Shown: positions 50,145-59,043 of the stretch, in pieces | Position numbering within the stretch: position 1 is the stretch's first letter | Layout of the letters: every line of letters starts with the position of its first letter | Assembly: GCF_000936425.1 (NCBI RefSeq) | Contig: NZ_AVFK01000011.1 | Span: 124,001 to 188,000, forward strand | Source: Skermanella aerolata KACC 11604 | Lineage (GTDB): Bacteria > Pseudomonadota > Alphaproteobacteria > Azospirillales > Azospirillaceae | Length of the DNA: 64,000 bases | Reading direction: 5' to 3' | The notes under the pieces: generated by a model | Told to the model about the DNA's origin: nothing | What the model saw: only the letters and a program-made list of their open reading frames with translations | Databases searched by the model: none | Position numbers and translations under genes: made by a program

Positions 50145-50819
50145 ATGTCTCGTTCGTGGCACAACCTCGGCGCCGTCTCGACCCTTGCTCTCGCTGTGTT
50201 TGCGTTTGGCGCAACGGCTACGGCGAATGCCCAGGAAATGGACTTCAAGCCCAAGGCGGCGGGCGACATCAACATCCGTTTGCGCGCCCTCGGCGTGTTC
50301 CCCGATGAGAGTGGCAGCGTCAAGACCGCCGGGGGCGCCGATACCGGCCTGGATGCAAAAGTGGGGAACGCCTACGTTCCCGAAGTCGACTTCTCGTATT
50401 TCCTGACCGACAACATCGCCCTCGAACTGATCGCCGCGACCGCGCGCCACGAGGTGGACGCCAAGGGTCCCGGCGCCGCCGTCGGATTGGGAAGCGTCTG
50501 GCTGCTGCCGCCGACGCTGACGGTGCAGTACCATTTCATGCCCAAGTCCCGGTTCAGCCCCTATGTCGGCGCCGGCCTGAACTATACGGTCTTCTATAAC
50601 GAGAAGAGCGGCGACGCCGCTTCCATCAGCTACGACAACGGGTTCGGGTATGCCCTGCAGGCGGGCATCGACTATGCGATCTCAGGCCCATGGACACTCA
50701 ACCTCGATGTCAAGAAGCTGTGGCTGAGCACCGACGTCAAGGTCAACGGCGGCGCGCTCAAGGCGGATGTCGATATCGATCCCTGGATCGTCGGCATCGG
50801 GGTCGGCTACCGGTTCTGA
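50145..50819 (+). CDS. ompW: OmpW family outer-membrane protein
   Basis: A 224-residue protein with a Sec signal (LGAVSTLALAVFAFGATATANAQ, cleavage before EMDF). It has alternating hydrophobic beta-strands of an eight-stranded barrel: AGDINIRLRALGVFPDE, VPEVDFSYFLTDNIALELIAA, PPTLTVQYHFMPKSRFSPYVGAGLNYTVFY and WIVGIGVGYRF, ending in the aromatic residue required for barrel insertion. OmpW forms a narrow hydrophobic channel and responds to oxygen and salt in several proteobacteria. GGAG lies eight bases before the ATG at 50145. Confidence 0.92.
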   Translation: MSRSWHNLGAVSTLALAVFAFGATATANAQEMDFKPKAAGDINIRLRALGVFPDESGSVKTAGGADTGLDAKVGNAYVPEVDFSYFLTDNIALELIAATARHEVDAKGPGAAVGLGSVWLLPPTLTVQYHFMPKSRFSPYVGAGLNYTVFYNEKSGDAASISYDNGFGYALQAGIDYAISGPWTLNLDVKKLWLSTDVKVNGGALKADVDIDPWIVGIGVGYRF

Positions 50820-50946
50820 TAGCAGTGGCATCGGAGCTTGACCGGTCCGGACCGCCGATCTTCCGCTCACGTGGTCACGAGCGTTGCTCCCGGATGGCAG
50901 GATACTCATGTAAGGTTCGAGTGTCCGGCCATTCGGAGAAGACGCG

Positions 50947-51108
50947 ATGCGGTCCCTGGTTCTATTAGCCACATGTTTCTGTCTAAGCGGCTGCGGTCTT
51001 GCCGCCGCACCGTGCCGGGTCGCCTCGGCGGTGATCAAGATCGTCCCGGTCGTCGGCCATGCTGCGGCCACTCCGACCGATGCCTGCGCAGCGGTCATCG
51101 ATCCCTAG
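50947..51108 (+). CDS. Small lipoprotein, DUF6726-like
   Basis: A 53-residue protein beginning MRSLVLLATCFCLSGCGLAA. The lipobox LSGC places an acylated Cys at residue 16. The short mature part APCRVASAVIKIVPVVGHAAATPTDACAAVIDP resembles the small DUF6726 lipoproteins of alphaproteobacteria, with Cys pairs and a V.GH motif. GGAGAAG stands five bases before the ATG. It has the same orientation as ompW, 127 bp downstream. Function unknown. The assignment to the family is from memory of its pattern. Confidence 0.65.
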   Translation: MRSLVLLATCFCLSGCGLAAAPCRVASAVIKIVPVVGHAAATPTDACAAVIDP

Positions 51109-51169
51109 GCTTCGATCATCACAGCCTTCCAAACCGCGGTGCTCTGGATGTCCTGAAGCGTCGGAAAGC

Positions 51170-52051
51170 TCAGGCGACCAGGGTGATTGCTTCTGTTCGC
51201 GACAGGCTTTCCGCCAGGAAGGTGACGAGCGGCTGAATAAGTTCGGCCGCTTCGGACTCTTCCCCGATCACCGTGATCTCCGTCATGGGCAGCACCGGCC
51301 AGTGGGCAGGCACGCGGAGGATCTGCATGCCTTCCTGAACGAACGACTTGCCCAGCACGGTGACTCCCAACCCGCCCGCGACGGCAGCCTGAACGCCCAT
51401 CAGGCTGCTGGCAGTGCAGGCCACGGTCCATTCGCGTCGGACCGAATCAAGCGCCGAAATCATCAGTTCGCGGTAGGTGCAGGGCGGCGGCAGCATGACG
51501 AGGCGCGCGGGCTTGCTGAAGTCGACCTGGAAATCGGCCGATGCCAGCCAGACCAGCGGTTCGCGCCAGATCACCCGGCCGCGCTGTGCCTGCCCGTCCT
51601 TCTTGGCGATCACCGCGTCAAGCCGATCCTCGTCATAGGCGGCCAGCAGCGAGCAACTCAGGCCGGTCATCAGGTCGATATGCATGCCGGGATACAGGCG
51701 GCTGAACCGCGCCAGCAGCTTCGGCAGCTCGTTCGGGATGAAGTCTTCGGCGATGCCGAGCCGCAGGGTGCCGGCGGCGGGCGGCTTCCGCATGTCGCGG
51801 ACGACGGCGTCGTTGAATTCAAGCATCTGGCGCGCGGATACCAGCAGGCGTTCGCCGTCTCGCGTCAGGCTGAGGGACCGGCTGGTCCGGTCGAAGACGC
51901 GCCGGTCCAGGATCTCCTCCAGCCGCTGCACCTTCTGGCTGACTGCCGATTGCGAGCGCCCGACCACATCGGCGGCCGCCGTGAAGCTGCCGGTTTCGGC
52001 CACCGCGACGAAGGCCCGCAACAGATCGATCTCAAGGTCGGGGAAGCGCAT
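51170..52051 (-). CDS. LysR-family transcriptional regulator
   Basis: A 293-residue regulator. The N-terminal winged HTH is FPDLEIDLLRAFVAVAETGSFTAAADVVGRSQSAVSQKVQRLEEILDRRVFDRTSRSLSLTRDG. The substrate-binding domain includes GTLRLGIAEDFIPNELPKLLARFSRLYPGMHIDLMTG and CTYRELMISALDSVRREW. It resembles the LysR group often annotated as controlling amino-acid export or oxidoreductases, but no divergent target gene lies upstream, so its regulon is unknown. The start at 52051 gives the standard N-terminus; the frame is open to 52111. Confidence 0.88.
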   Translation of the reverse strand: MRFPDLEIDLLRAFVAVAETGSFTAAADVVGRSQSAVSQKVQRLEEILDRRVFDRTSRSLSLTRDGERLLVSARQMLEFNDAVVRDMRKPPAAGTLRLGIAEDFIPNELPKLLARFSRLYPGMHIDLMTGLSCSLLAAYDEDRLDAVIAKKDGQAQRGRVIWREPLVWLASADFQVDFSKPARLVMLPPPCTYRELMISALDSVRREWTVACTASSLMGVQAAVAGGLGVTVLGKSFVQEGMQILRVPAHWPVLPMTEITVIGEESEAAELIQPLVTFLAESLSRTEAITLVA

Positions 52052-52155
52052 GGGTACTCGGCTTTCTTCCGTGGATGAGCCATACCTATGACGTTCCCCG
52101 CTTGCCTGCAAGGATGCGGACGGATCGGAAAACCGGAGCCCGATACCGTGACGGA

Positions 52156-52497
52156 TCAGTACCGCAGGATGTCGCTCGGCCTCTGTTCCAGGCGCCGCTG
52201 CTTTTCCTCAAGCCTCTCCTGATCGCGTCTCTGCTGATCGCGGTTCCGTTCGGAAAGCGACGGTTGAGGTCCCTCGTAGCGGTCCTGCCGTTGTTTCTCC
52301 TGTACCGCGCGGTCCAGGCTTGAACAGGATTGGCGGTCACCCTCCCGGCAGGCTCGCCGAAGGTCGGTCAGGATGGTTTCCCTATCCTGTTCGATCGCAG
52401 CGGGTCCCCGAATACCGTAACCCCGGTCGTCGTCGGGGATTTCGGCGCATCCCAGGAGAAGCAGGGGAAACAGCGTCAGGAGATATGGAGAACGCAT
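52156..52497 (-). CDS. Small lipoprotein with Arg/Gln/Glu-rich coiled region
   Basis: A 113-residue protein. The signal and lipobox are MRSPYLLTLFPLLLLGC, with Cys17 as the acylation site. The mature protein is highly charged. Its C-terminal half (QEKQRQDRYEGPQPSLSERNRDQQRRDQERLEEKQRRLEQRP) is predicted coiled coil or extended helix. Two Cys in ACREGDRQSCSSL may form a disulfide. No family is recognised. It is encoded alone, downstream of the RTX protein gene on the same strand. Confidence 0.65.
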   Translation of the reverse strand: MRSPYLLTLFPLLLLGCAEIPDDDRGYGIRGPAAIEQDRETILTDLRRACREGDRQSCSSLDRAVQEKQRQDRYEGPQPSLSERNRDQQRRDQERLEEKQRRLEQRPSDILRY

Positions 52498-52593
52498 GAT
52501 GGCAGCCCTATCGGAGTTTTTCACCGTGATCAACTGCCTGCATGCCGATAGCATTCCATGCCGGCTGGACCTTCGCCTGGACTGCCCGACCGT

Positions 52594-53586
52594 TCAGGCG
52601 AATTCAAACACGGTGGCGGCGCGCGCGGTGAGGTCAGCCGCCTCGACGCCGATCAGCAGCACGGAATGGGCATTGCCGAGGTCGATCAGCGTGGACCCGT
52701 GAAGATCGGCCATGCCGTCGAGCAGTGCGTGCAGGGTCGGTCGTCCGCCCGCACCGTCCAGCAGGATTTTGTCCCTTGCCGGATCGAAGTCCAGCACCTT
52801 GTCCGAACCGCCGGACCCGGCATGGAACACGAAGATGTCGGCGCCGGCGCCGCCGCTCATGACACTCTGGCCCGGGCCGGCGTGCAGCGTGTCGTTGCCT
52901 TGGCCGCCGGACAGGAAGGACGAACCGAGACCGCCGTAGATCTCATCGTCGCCGGCTTCGCCGAACAGCCGGTCGTTGCCCGTTCCTCCATAGATCCGAT
53001 CGTTCCCGCCGCCGCCGAACGCCGTCAGGTCGCCTGTTTCACGGATGGCCCAGTGACCGTATTCCGTCTGATAATATCCGTAGTCGTAGTTGTTGAGGGA
53101 AGTGCTGATAGCCGTGTCATAGTAATAATTGTAGGAGTTATGATCGTCCGGAGAACTGCCGGCATAATTGGGATCGAGCGTCCTGGTGGCCGGGTTCCAT
53201 ATCCACTGTCCGGGATAGTCGAACGACGCCAGCGATTCCGTCCAGTGCCTGCCTTCCGGAGAGCTGCTGTAGTCGAATGCGACCGGCCCTTTCAGAAAGG
53301 ACTGGCCGATCATCGGCGTATCGAACACCACCGTTCCCGTGGCTGTACTGGGTGAAGTGCCGGTGTGCGAGACCGTGACGAACTCGGTCATGTATTGCTG
53401 CCATTGTTCGTCCCAGACTTGAATCTCTTCGTCCCAGAACTCTGTCCACACGTTCGAATTTCCGGCATCCGGTATCCAGTCGAACGTCACCTGCCGACAC
53501 GCCGCGATAACATCCGCCCCCGAGCCACCCTGCTGAAACTGCGAGGCGCCAACCGTTGCGGACAACGTTCCAGTCGTTCCAGCCAT
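52594..53586 (-). CDS. Second RTX-type calcium-binding protein
   Basis: A 330-residue protein with no Sec signal. The N-terminal 180 residues are unrecognised and rich in Tyr, Trp and Asp (WIPDAGNSNVWTEFWDEEIQVWDEQWQQYMTEF; SYNYYYDTAISTSLNNYDYGYYQTEYG). The middle carries RTX nonapeptides (GGGGNDRIYGGTGNDRLFGEAGDDEIYGG, then GGQGNDTLHAGPG and GGAGADIFVFHAGSGG). The last part (VLDFDPARDKILLDGAG) is the peptidase-M10-C-type RTX capping pattern. The C-terminus VFEFA fits a type I export tail. GGAGGAG precedes the ATG at 53586. It may use the exporter encoded at 46650-49767. Confidence 0.85.
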   Translation of the reverse strand: MAGTTGTLSATVGASQFQQGGSGADVIAACRQVTFDWIPDAGNSNVWTEFWDEEIQVWDEQWQQYMTEFVTVSHTGTSPSTATGTVVFDTPMIGQSFLKGPVAFDYSSSPEGRHWTESLASFDYPGQWIWNPATRTLDPNYAGSSPDDHNSYNYYYDTAISTSLNNYDYGYYQTEYGHWAIRETGDLTAFGGGGNDRIYGGTGNDRLFGEAGDDEIYGGLGSSFLSGGQGNDTLHAGPGQSVMSGGAGADIFVFHAGSGGSDKVLDFDPARDKILLDGAGGRPTLHALLDGMADLHGSTLIDLGNAHSVLLIGVEAADLTARAATVFEFA

Positions 53587-53820
53587 AACTCCTCCAACCA
53601 CATGCGCGATGAACCGAGTGTTGGGATGGTATCCGCGCAATAGTTTAGAGTAAGTAAATAGTATTGAGCGCCCTAGTATGTTTCAGTGGAAATACGGATT
53701 TATCAATAATGAATGGATTTTCATTTCATTTTGGTACCATGTAATAACTTCGATATTACTGTCTTTACACAGTGCGGGGCAGTATCTTCAGCCGAGAGGT
53801 CCGTGCAGGCAAGACCCGGC

Positions 53821-54288
53821 TCATCGTCCGCTTGCACGGGCGAAGTCGAGCAGGGTCGCCCTGATGCGGCTTTCGTGGCTGCCGGGCCAATACAGGCGCC
53901 CGCAGCCCGGACAGAAGTGTATGGGCACGCCTTGATCCCTTATCCTGGCGGGAACCATGCGGTCCATTTCCGGTGCCGCCGGTGTCAGCACGGTGTTGCA
54001 GACCATGCAGCGCGAGAAGGGATCGAGCAGCCAGTCCACACCGAGCGTCTGCCCGAGAAAGCCGGCTTGAGCGCGAACGGCATCGCTGTTCAGCATGACG
54101 ACAACTTCGTTGGCCCGCTTGCGTTGCAGGATAGCCCGGTCGCGGGTCAGGAGTTTCCGCCCATCGGCTAGTGCGCGGGCCAACAGGACACCGTCCGGAT
54201 CGCCTCCTTCGGCGATCACGGTGTCGTAGCCGGCGCCGCGCAGCCAACGGCCCAGGCGGTGAAGCATTTCATCGCACAGAAAACGCAC
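53821..54288 (-). CDS. Mut7-C RNase-domain protein (PIN-like with zinc ribbon)
   Basis: A 155-residue soluble protein. The PIN-like Mut7-C domain begins RFLCDEMLHRLGRWLRGAGYDT, with the first acidic active-site residue in CDEM. It continues EGGDPDGVLLARALADGRKLLTRDRAIL, with further acidic residues. A C-terminal zinc ribbon is formed by CMVCN and CPGCGRLYW. It is predicted to act on RNA, but no substrate is known for bacterial members. The GTG at 54288 gives the family-typical N-terminus with AGGGA upstream; a TTG at 54315 would add nine residues. Confidence 0.85.
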   Translation of the reverse strand: MRFLCDEMLHRLGRWLRGAGYDTVIAEGGDPDGVLLARALADGRKLLTRDRAILQRKRANEVVVMLNSDAVRAQAGFLGQTLGVDWLLDPFSRCMVCNTVLTPAAPEMDRMVPARIRDQGVPIHFCPGCGRLYWPGSHESRIRATLLDFARASGR

Positions 54289-54387
54289 GCCAGATCCCTG
54301 GATCCGCCAGTCCAACTCGGCCCCGTCACACTCAGGGAAATAGGCTCAACTCGCCCGCCGCCAAGGAAGCGTGCGGCGCCGAAAACC

Positions 54388-54633
54388 TCAAAGGCCGCTG
54401 CGGGGCCCGCTGGTCCCCCCCATGCCGTCGCCGGTAGTGTCGCCCGTGCCGCCGCGCGTGACGCTGCCGTCGATGCCGGTGCCGCCGATGCCCCCGCGGC
54501 TGGTTACGCCGCCGGTCGTGGCGCCGGGGCCTTCGTCGGCGGATCGGCCGTCGTTGGACATGCTGCACCCGCCGACCGCCAGGGTCATGGCCAAGGCACC
54601 GGCGGCGATGGTTCCAATTTGGAAGCGGGGCAT
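54388..54633 (-). CDS. Small Gly/Thr-rich lipoprotein
   Basis: An 81-residue protein with a lipoprotein signal (TIAAGALAMTLAVGGC, acylated Cys about residue 23). The mature tail is composed almost wholly of Gly, Thr, Ser, Arg and Asp (GATTGGVTSRGGIGGTGIDGSVTRGGTGDTTGDGMGG), likely disordered at the outer membrane. AAAGGA stands upstream of the ATG. No family is recognised, but such short Gly-rich lipoproteins are common in this group of bacteria. Confidence 0.65.
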   Translation of the reverse strand: MPRFQIGTIAAGALAMTLAVGGCSMSNDGRSADEGPGATTGGVTSRGGIGGTGIDGSVTRGGTGDTTGDGMGGTSGPRSGL

Positions 54634-54842
54634 GCTGTAGTCCTTTCCTGATTGCAAATCTCGATGTCGTGACTTCAACAGCGCCGATTCTTCTTTGTCA
54701 CCCACGCTTCTTGCCCCGAACGGGAGTTCGGCCGGCCCACCCTTGGCCTGATTGCGGTTTGGGAATATCGTATCTCGAACAACCGGCGTGACCGGCCTAG
54801 TCGGATCACGACCTATAGAAATCGGCAGGGAGGAAAACAAGA

Positions 54843-55331
54843 ATGACGGAAAACCGGAAACCTCCGGCGATCGGCGCCAATCGGGCCATGCTTCACCATA
54901 TCAGCCTTCCGGTCCGGGACGTTTCGCGGTCGGTCGCTTTCTATCGCGACTTGCTCGGCTTGCCGCAGATCGATCGTCCGAACTTCCCCTTCCAGGGCGC
55001 CTGGTTCGCGCTGGGCACGGAGCAGCAACTTCACCTTATCCAGGACGAAGGGTCGACCTTCCGGGACGGCAAGGGCCTGGACGGCCGGGATATCCATCTC
55101 GCCATCCGGGTCGGCAGCTATCGGGATGCTCTCGCTCATCTGATCGACGCCGGTTACCGCAAGAACGGAACTCCGGGCGTCGATGAATTCAGATGCATGA
55201 CCGTCGTTCCCCGGGCGACCGCCGGCTTTCCCCAGATCTACCTGATGGACCCCGACCGGAACATCATCGAGATCAACGCGAACAGGCTCGATGCCGACGA
55301 CGAGGAACTGTCCAGGCTTCTCGACCCGTGA
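54843..55331 (+). CDS. VOC/glyoxalase-superfamily protein
   Basis: A 162-residue cytoplasmic protein with the paired beta-alpha-beta-beta-beta modules of the vicinal-oxygen-chelate superfamily. MLHHISLPVRDVSRSVAFYRDLLGLPQIDRPNFPFQGAWFALG contains the first metal His, QQLHLIQDE and DIHLAIRVGS the central ligands, and QIYLMDPDRNIIEINAN the final Glu. These positions are consistent with a divalent metal centre. Reaction unknown: glyoxalase, dioxygenase or resistance protein are all possible. GGAGGAAAACAAG stands before the ATG. It precedes a 2-hydroxyacid dehydrogenase gene on the same strand. Confidence 0.88.
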   Translation: MTENRKPPAIGANRAMLHHISLPVRDVSRSVAFYRDLLGLPQIDRPNFPFQGAWFALGTEQQLHLIQDEGSTFRDGKGLDGRDIHLAIRVGSYRDALAHLIDAGYRKNGTPGVDEFRCMTVVPRATAGFPQIYLMDPDRNIIEINANRLDADDEELSRLLDP

Positions 55332-55420
55332 CCGAGCGTCGGGACAGCCCGGTGGTTCGGTCGTAGCCGTCCGGAGCGGCCTCGTTGTGCATATCCCGTC
55401 CATCGGCTAACCTGCATGCC

Positions 55421-56383
55421 ATGAGCATCGAAATCCTGCTGGCCGCAGCCTTCCCCGCCGAGTTATGCGCCAAGATCGTCCCGCAGGCCGGCGTCGCCGG
55501 CCCTTTCGACGGACCGGTCGGCGCCAGCCTCTCCGAAGCCGAAGCCCGCGGCATCCGCGTGCTCGTCACCATGGGCACCTTGAAGACCAGCGCCGAGGTA
55601 ATGGATCGCCTTCCCGGCCTGGGGCTGATCTGTTGCTACGGTACCGGTTACGAAGGGGTAGATCTAGATGCGGCGGCCGAGCGCCACATCATGGTCACGC
55701 ATAGCCCCGCCGCCAATGCGCCGGCGGTCGCCGACCTCGCGATGGCTTTGCTGCTGGCGGCCAACCGCCGCATCGTCATGGCGGACAAGTTCGTGCGCGA
55801 TGGCCTGTGGAGCGGCAATTCGGCGGCGCGGATGCCGCTCGTGCGCGGACTGACCGGCCGCAGGATCGGCGTTTTCGGCTTCGGCGCCATAGGCCGCAGG
55901 ATTGCCAACCGCGCCGCCGCTTTCGAGGCGGAGGTCGCCTACCACAATCGCTCGGCCAAGCCGGACGTAGCTTACGACTTCCACGAGACGCTGCGATCGC
56001 TGGCGGACTGGGCCGACATCCTGATGATCGCCGCGCGGGCCGATGCGAGCAACCATCACGCCGTCAACCGCGACGTGATGAAGTCGCTGGGTCCCGATGG
56101 CATCGTCGTGAACATCGCCCGCGGGTCCATCATCGACCAGGAGGCGATGATCGCGCTGCTGCGATCCGGCGAACTCGGCGGTGCCGGACTCGATGTCTTC
56201 GAACAGGAACCCCTGGTGCCGGATACCCTGAAGGCGATCCCGCATGTCGTGCTGACGCCGCATATCGGCGGAGGCACCTGGGACGCGCATGATGCGATGC
56301 AGAGCCTCGTTGCCGCCAATATCGCCGCATTCCTCGCCGGCAATCCGGTGAAGACGCCGGTACCGGAGATGGCGTCCCGCTGA
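55421..56383 (+). CDS. D-isomer-specific 2-hydroxyacid dehydrogenase
   Basis: A 320-residue NAD(P)-dependent enzyme. The nucleotide-binding motif is RRIGVFGFGAIGRRIANRA. The catalytic residues are Arg in VVNIARGSIID, Glu in LDVFEQEP and His in VVLTPHIGGGT. The phosphate-binding helix region (YHNRSAKPD) has N-R-S after the second strand, typical of NADPH-preferring glyoxylate/hydroxypyruvate reductases such as GhrB, a guess worth testing. The start at 55421 (MSIEILL) is preferred over 55385 because the domain starts there. Confidence 0.88.
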   Translation: MSIEILLAAAFPAELCAKIVPQAGVAGPFDGPVGASLSEAEARGIRVLVTMGTLKTSAEVMDRLPGLGLICCYGTGYEGVDLDAAAERHIMVTHSPAANAPAVADLAMALLLAANRRIVMADKFVRDGLWSGNSAARMPLVRGLTGRRIGVFGFGAIGRRIANRAAAFEAEVAYHNRSAKPDVAYDFHETLRSLADWADILMIAARADASNHHAVNRDVMKSLGPDGIVVNIARGSIIDQEAMIALLRSGELGGAGLDVFEQEPLVPDTLKAIPHVVLTPHIGGGTWDAHDAMQSLVAANIAAFLAGNPVKTPVPEMASR

Positions 56384-56498
56384 ACGCCGCCTTAAGTTCG
56401 ATCTGCCTATGCCATTAATCATTCGTTCGAATACAATCGGTTAACTCAAATATCTTAAAATCCGCCGGAGTTGAACGGACGAGGCTTCCGCGGATGGC

Positions 56499-57860
56499 AT
56501 GGCAATGACGGGCCGGTACGGACTGGATAGCCTGGGAGTAGAACATCGGAAGATCCCCCAGCCGGAACTCGAACGCATGCTGGACCTGCACCAGCGCTAT
56601 GTGCACGGCCAGCGGGGCGGAATCCGGGCTTGCCTCAAGTTCTTCGACCTTTCGCATGCCTCCCTCGCGAAGCGGCAACTGGCCGGCGCCGACCTGACCG
56701 GCGCCATGATGATGGGCGCCGACCTGGGCGGGGCCGACCTGCGGACCGCCTGCCTGTTCGGCGCCGATCTGCGAAAAGCCAATCTGGCCCGCGCCAACCT
56801 TGCCAAGGCCGATCTGCGCGGAGTGACGCTGCGCGGCGCCACCCTGGCGCGCGCCGTCCTGTCGGAGGCCGACCTGCGCGACGGATACCTGATGCGCAGC
56901 CGGAACGGCGAGCTTACGCCGCTGACGGCCAACCAGAGCGCCGCCGAGCTTTCGGACGCGACGCTCACCAGGGCGGACCTCAGCCAGGCCAAGCTTTCCA
57001 ACGCCTTCATCGTCCAAAGCGACCTGCGCGACACGGACCTGCGCGGGACCATCTTCATCAGGGCGAACCTGAGCGGGTCCGATCTCACGGGATGCAATCT
57101 CGAAGGCGCCGACCTGTCGGAAGCCAACCTGTCGGGCACCAAGCTGGACGGCGCTATCCTGACCAGGGCCATACTGCGCCATGCCGACCTGTCCCAGGCG
57201 AGCCTGCTGGGAGCGCTGCTGGATGAGGTCGACCTGACCTTGGCAAATCTGACCGGCGCCGACATGGTCCGCCGCCTCGACGGCATCGAGGGCGTCATCG
57301 GCGAGGCGCTTCGCATGCACCGCGAATGGATCCTCAGCAACGGGCGCAAGGGGCAGCGCGCCGATCTGACCGCCGTCGACCTCACCGGACAGGACCTGAG
57401 CAATCTCAACCTGTCCGCCGCCATCCTCAAGCAGGCCGTCCTGGCTAAGGCCAATCTCGCCGGCACCGTTCTGGCCATGGCGGATCTTGCCATGACGGAC
57501 CTGCGGGGCGCCGACCTGTCGGGCGCGGATCTGCGGGGAGCATGCCTGGAGCGGGCTACCCTGACCGGAGCGATTCTGACCAACGTCATCGCATCGCCGA
57601 TGGAACTGCGGAGCGGGCAGGGATGGCCGACCAACTTCGACAAGGGCCGGCTGATCCGCGTGAAGGCCGTCTCGGCCGATTTCACCGGCGCCCGCATGAG
57701 CGACGGCGACCTGACGCAGGCCAATTTCCAGAACGCTCTGCTCCGCCGGACGATCCTGACGGATGCCGTCATGACCATGGCTGACCTGCGGGGCGCCGAC
57801 CTGAAGGGGGCGGATCTGCGCGGGGCGAAGGACTTCGACTTGCCGGAACGGGCGAGATGA
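56499..57860 (+). CDS. Pentapeptide-repeat protein
   Basis: A 453-residue protein with more than 50 A(D/N)LxX-type repeats in three blocks: about residues 60-130, 150-250 and 290-450. Examples are GADLTGAMMMGADLGGADL, RANLSGSDLTGCNLEGADLSEANLSG and GADLSGADLRGACL. Non-repeat linkers (YLMRSRNGELTPLTANQS; MVRRLDGIEGVIGEALRMHREWILSNGRKGQ) interrupt them. Such repeats fold as a right-handed quadrilateral beta-helix. No signal peptide is seen, so it is cytoplasmic. Some pentapeptide proteins mimic DNA and protect gyrase, but no specific feature links this one to that role. A PilZ gene follows 49 bp downstream. Confidence 0.9.
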   Translation: MAMTGRYGLDSLGVEHRKIPQPELERMLDLHQRYVHGQRGGIRACLKFFDLSHASLAKRQLAGADLTGAMMMGADLGGADLRTACLFGADLRKANLARANLAKADLRGVTLRGATLARAVLSEADLRDGYLMRSRNGELTPLTANQSAAELSDATLTRADLSQAKLSNAFIVQSDLRDTDLRGTIFIRANLSGSDLTGCNLEGADLSEANLSGTKLDGAILTRAILRHADLSQASLLGALLDEVDLTLANLTGADMVRRLDGIEGVIGEALRMHREWILSNGRKGQRADLTAVDLTGQDLSNLNLSAAILKQAVLAKANLAGTVLAMADLAMTDLRGADLSGADLRGACLERATLTGAILTNVIASPMELRSGQGWPTNFDKGRLIRVKAVSADFTGARMSDGDLTQANFQNALLRRTILTDAVMTMADLRGADLKGADLRGAKDFDLPERAR

Positions 57861-57909
57861 AGTTCGCCGGATGAACTATCGACAGACAACAGGATCGGGA
57901 TTTTGACCG

Positions 57910-58260
57910 ATGGACGATGAAGATCAAACGGAACGCAGGCGGTCCTTCCGTAAATCCGGCAACCAGTATCCCCTGAGCATCGGGCGGCATTCGGCTCGCC
58001 TGCTGGACTGGTCGGCGAACAGCGTGGGAATCCACGTCCGCGAAGGAACCGCCGGCTATCAGGTCGGGGATACCGTGAAGATCGCCATCCTGAGCGAGCG
58101 AACCCACGGAGTAGCCGTGTTCACCGGATGCGTGCGCCGGATCGATCCCGGAATAGACGTGCTCGGAATAGATCTTGTCGATGGCGGACCCGATGCCGCG
58201 ACCTTCCTGGTCGAACTGCTCGACCCGTCGGACAGCTCTCCCGGCAGCCCGCCGGCCTGA
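57910..58260 (+). CDS. PilZ-domain protein
   Basis: A 116-residue protein. The c-di-GMP-binding signature of PilZ is visible as RRRSFRKSG (RxxxR, about residues 9-14) and LLDWSANSVGI (DxSxxG, about 33-38). The remaining strands GDTVKIAILSERTHGVAVFTGCVRRIDPGIDVLGIDLVDG fit the beta-barrel. It would act as a cytoplasmic c-di-GMP receptor. It follows the pentapeptide-repeat gene on the same strand, suggesting a shared transcript. Confidence 0.85.
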   Translation: MDDEDQTERRRSFRKSGNQYPLSIGRHSARLLDWSANSVGIHVREGTAGYQVGDTVKIAILSERTHGVAVFTGCVRRIDPGIDVLGIDLVDGGPDAATFLVELLDPSDSSPGSPPA

Positions 58261-58398
58261 TCCGGCAGCGTCGGGCCATCATTTCACCGGACGCAATGAT
58301 GAAGTGTCGAAGCCGGTCATTCTCGCCACGCACTCGATGCAGCAGTCTGGCGATGCGGAACGGGAATGGACCCGTCCGAGACATCGCGGGACTTGGAA

Positions 58399-59010
58399 AT
58401 GAAGCTCTATCACCACCCTCTGTCGGGCCACGCGCATCGTGCGCGTTTGTTCGTCTCGCTTCTTGGGCTGCCCCACGAACTGGTGGAGGTCGACCTCAAG
58501 GCCGGTGAACACAAGACCCCCGAATTCCTGAAGCTCAACTCCTTCGGGCAAGTGCCGGTGCTGGACGATGACGGCATCGTGATCGCGGATTCGAACGCGA
58601 TCCTCGTCTATCTCGCCAGGAAGGCGGGGCGTACCGATTGGCTGCCGGAAGATCCGAGCGGTGCCGCCGGCGTGCAGCGGTGGCTTTCCGCAGCAGCCGG
58701 AGAAGTCGCCTATGGTCCTGCGGCGGCCCGGCTCATCACGGTATTCGGGGCGAAGTTCAATGCCGAAGAAGTCATCGCCCGGGCGCATGTCTTCCTGAAA
58801 AGGCTCGAAAATCAACTGACCGGACAGGACTGGCTGGTCGGCGGGCGTCCGACGATCGCGGACGTCGCGATCTACAGCTACGTCGCGCGGGCACCGGAGG
58901 GCAATGTCGATCTCTCGGGCTATCCCGCCGTCAACGCGTTCCTCCGCCGGATCGAGGAACTGCCGGGCTTCGTTCCCTTCGCCCGGACACCGGCCGGCCT
59001 CGCGGCCTGA
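58399..59010 (+). CDS. Glutathione S-transferase
   Basis: A 203-residue cytosolic GST. The N-terminal thioredoxin-like domain begins [73 protein letters not shown]. It contains the cis-Pro (QVPVL) and the Ser in DSNAI that contacts glutathione. The C-terminal helical domain shows [18 protein letters not shown], the N-capping box. The class is beta/theta-like. It sits 33 bp before a large flavoprotein gene and probably shares its transcript. Confidence 0.92.
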   Translation: MKLYHHPLSGHAHRARLFVSLLGLPHELVEVDLKAGEHKTPEFLKLNSFGQVPVLDDDGIVIADSNAILVYLARKAGRTDWLPEDPSGAAGVQRWLSAAAGEVAYGPAAARLITVFGAKFNAEEVIARAHVFLKRLENQLTGQDWLVGGRPTIADVAIYSYVARAPEGNVDLSGYPAVNAFLRRIEELPGFVPFARTPAGLAA

Positions 59011-59043
59011 CTTCGCAACATCGATCCGCATGGGACATCGGAG

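Noticed and set aside
50838-51236. 132-codon open frame overlapping the DUF6726-like gene in another frame
   Set aside because: Arg/Ser/Cys-rich composition without domains; the lipoprotein frame at 50947 has a ribosome site and a lipobox.
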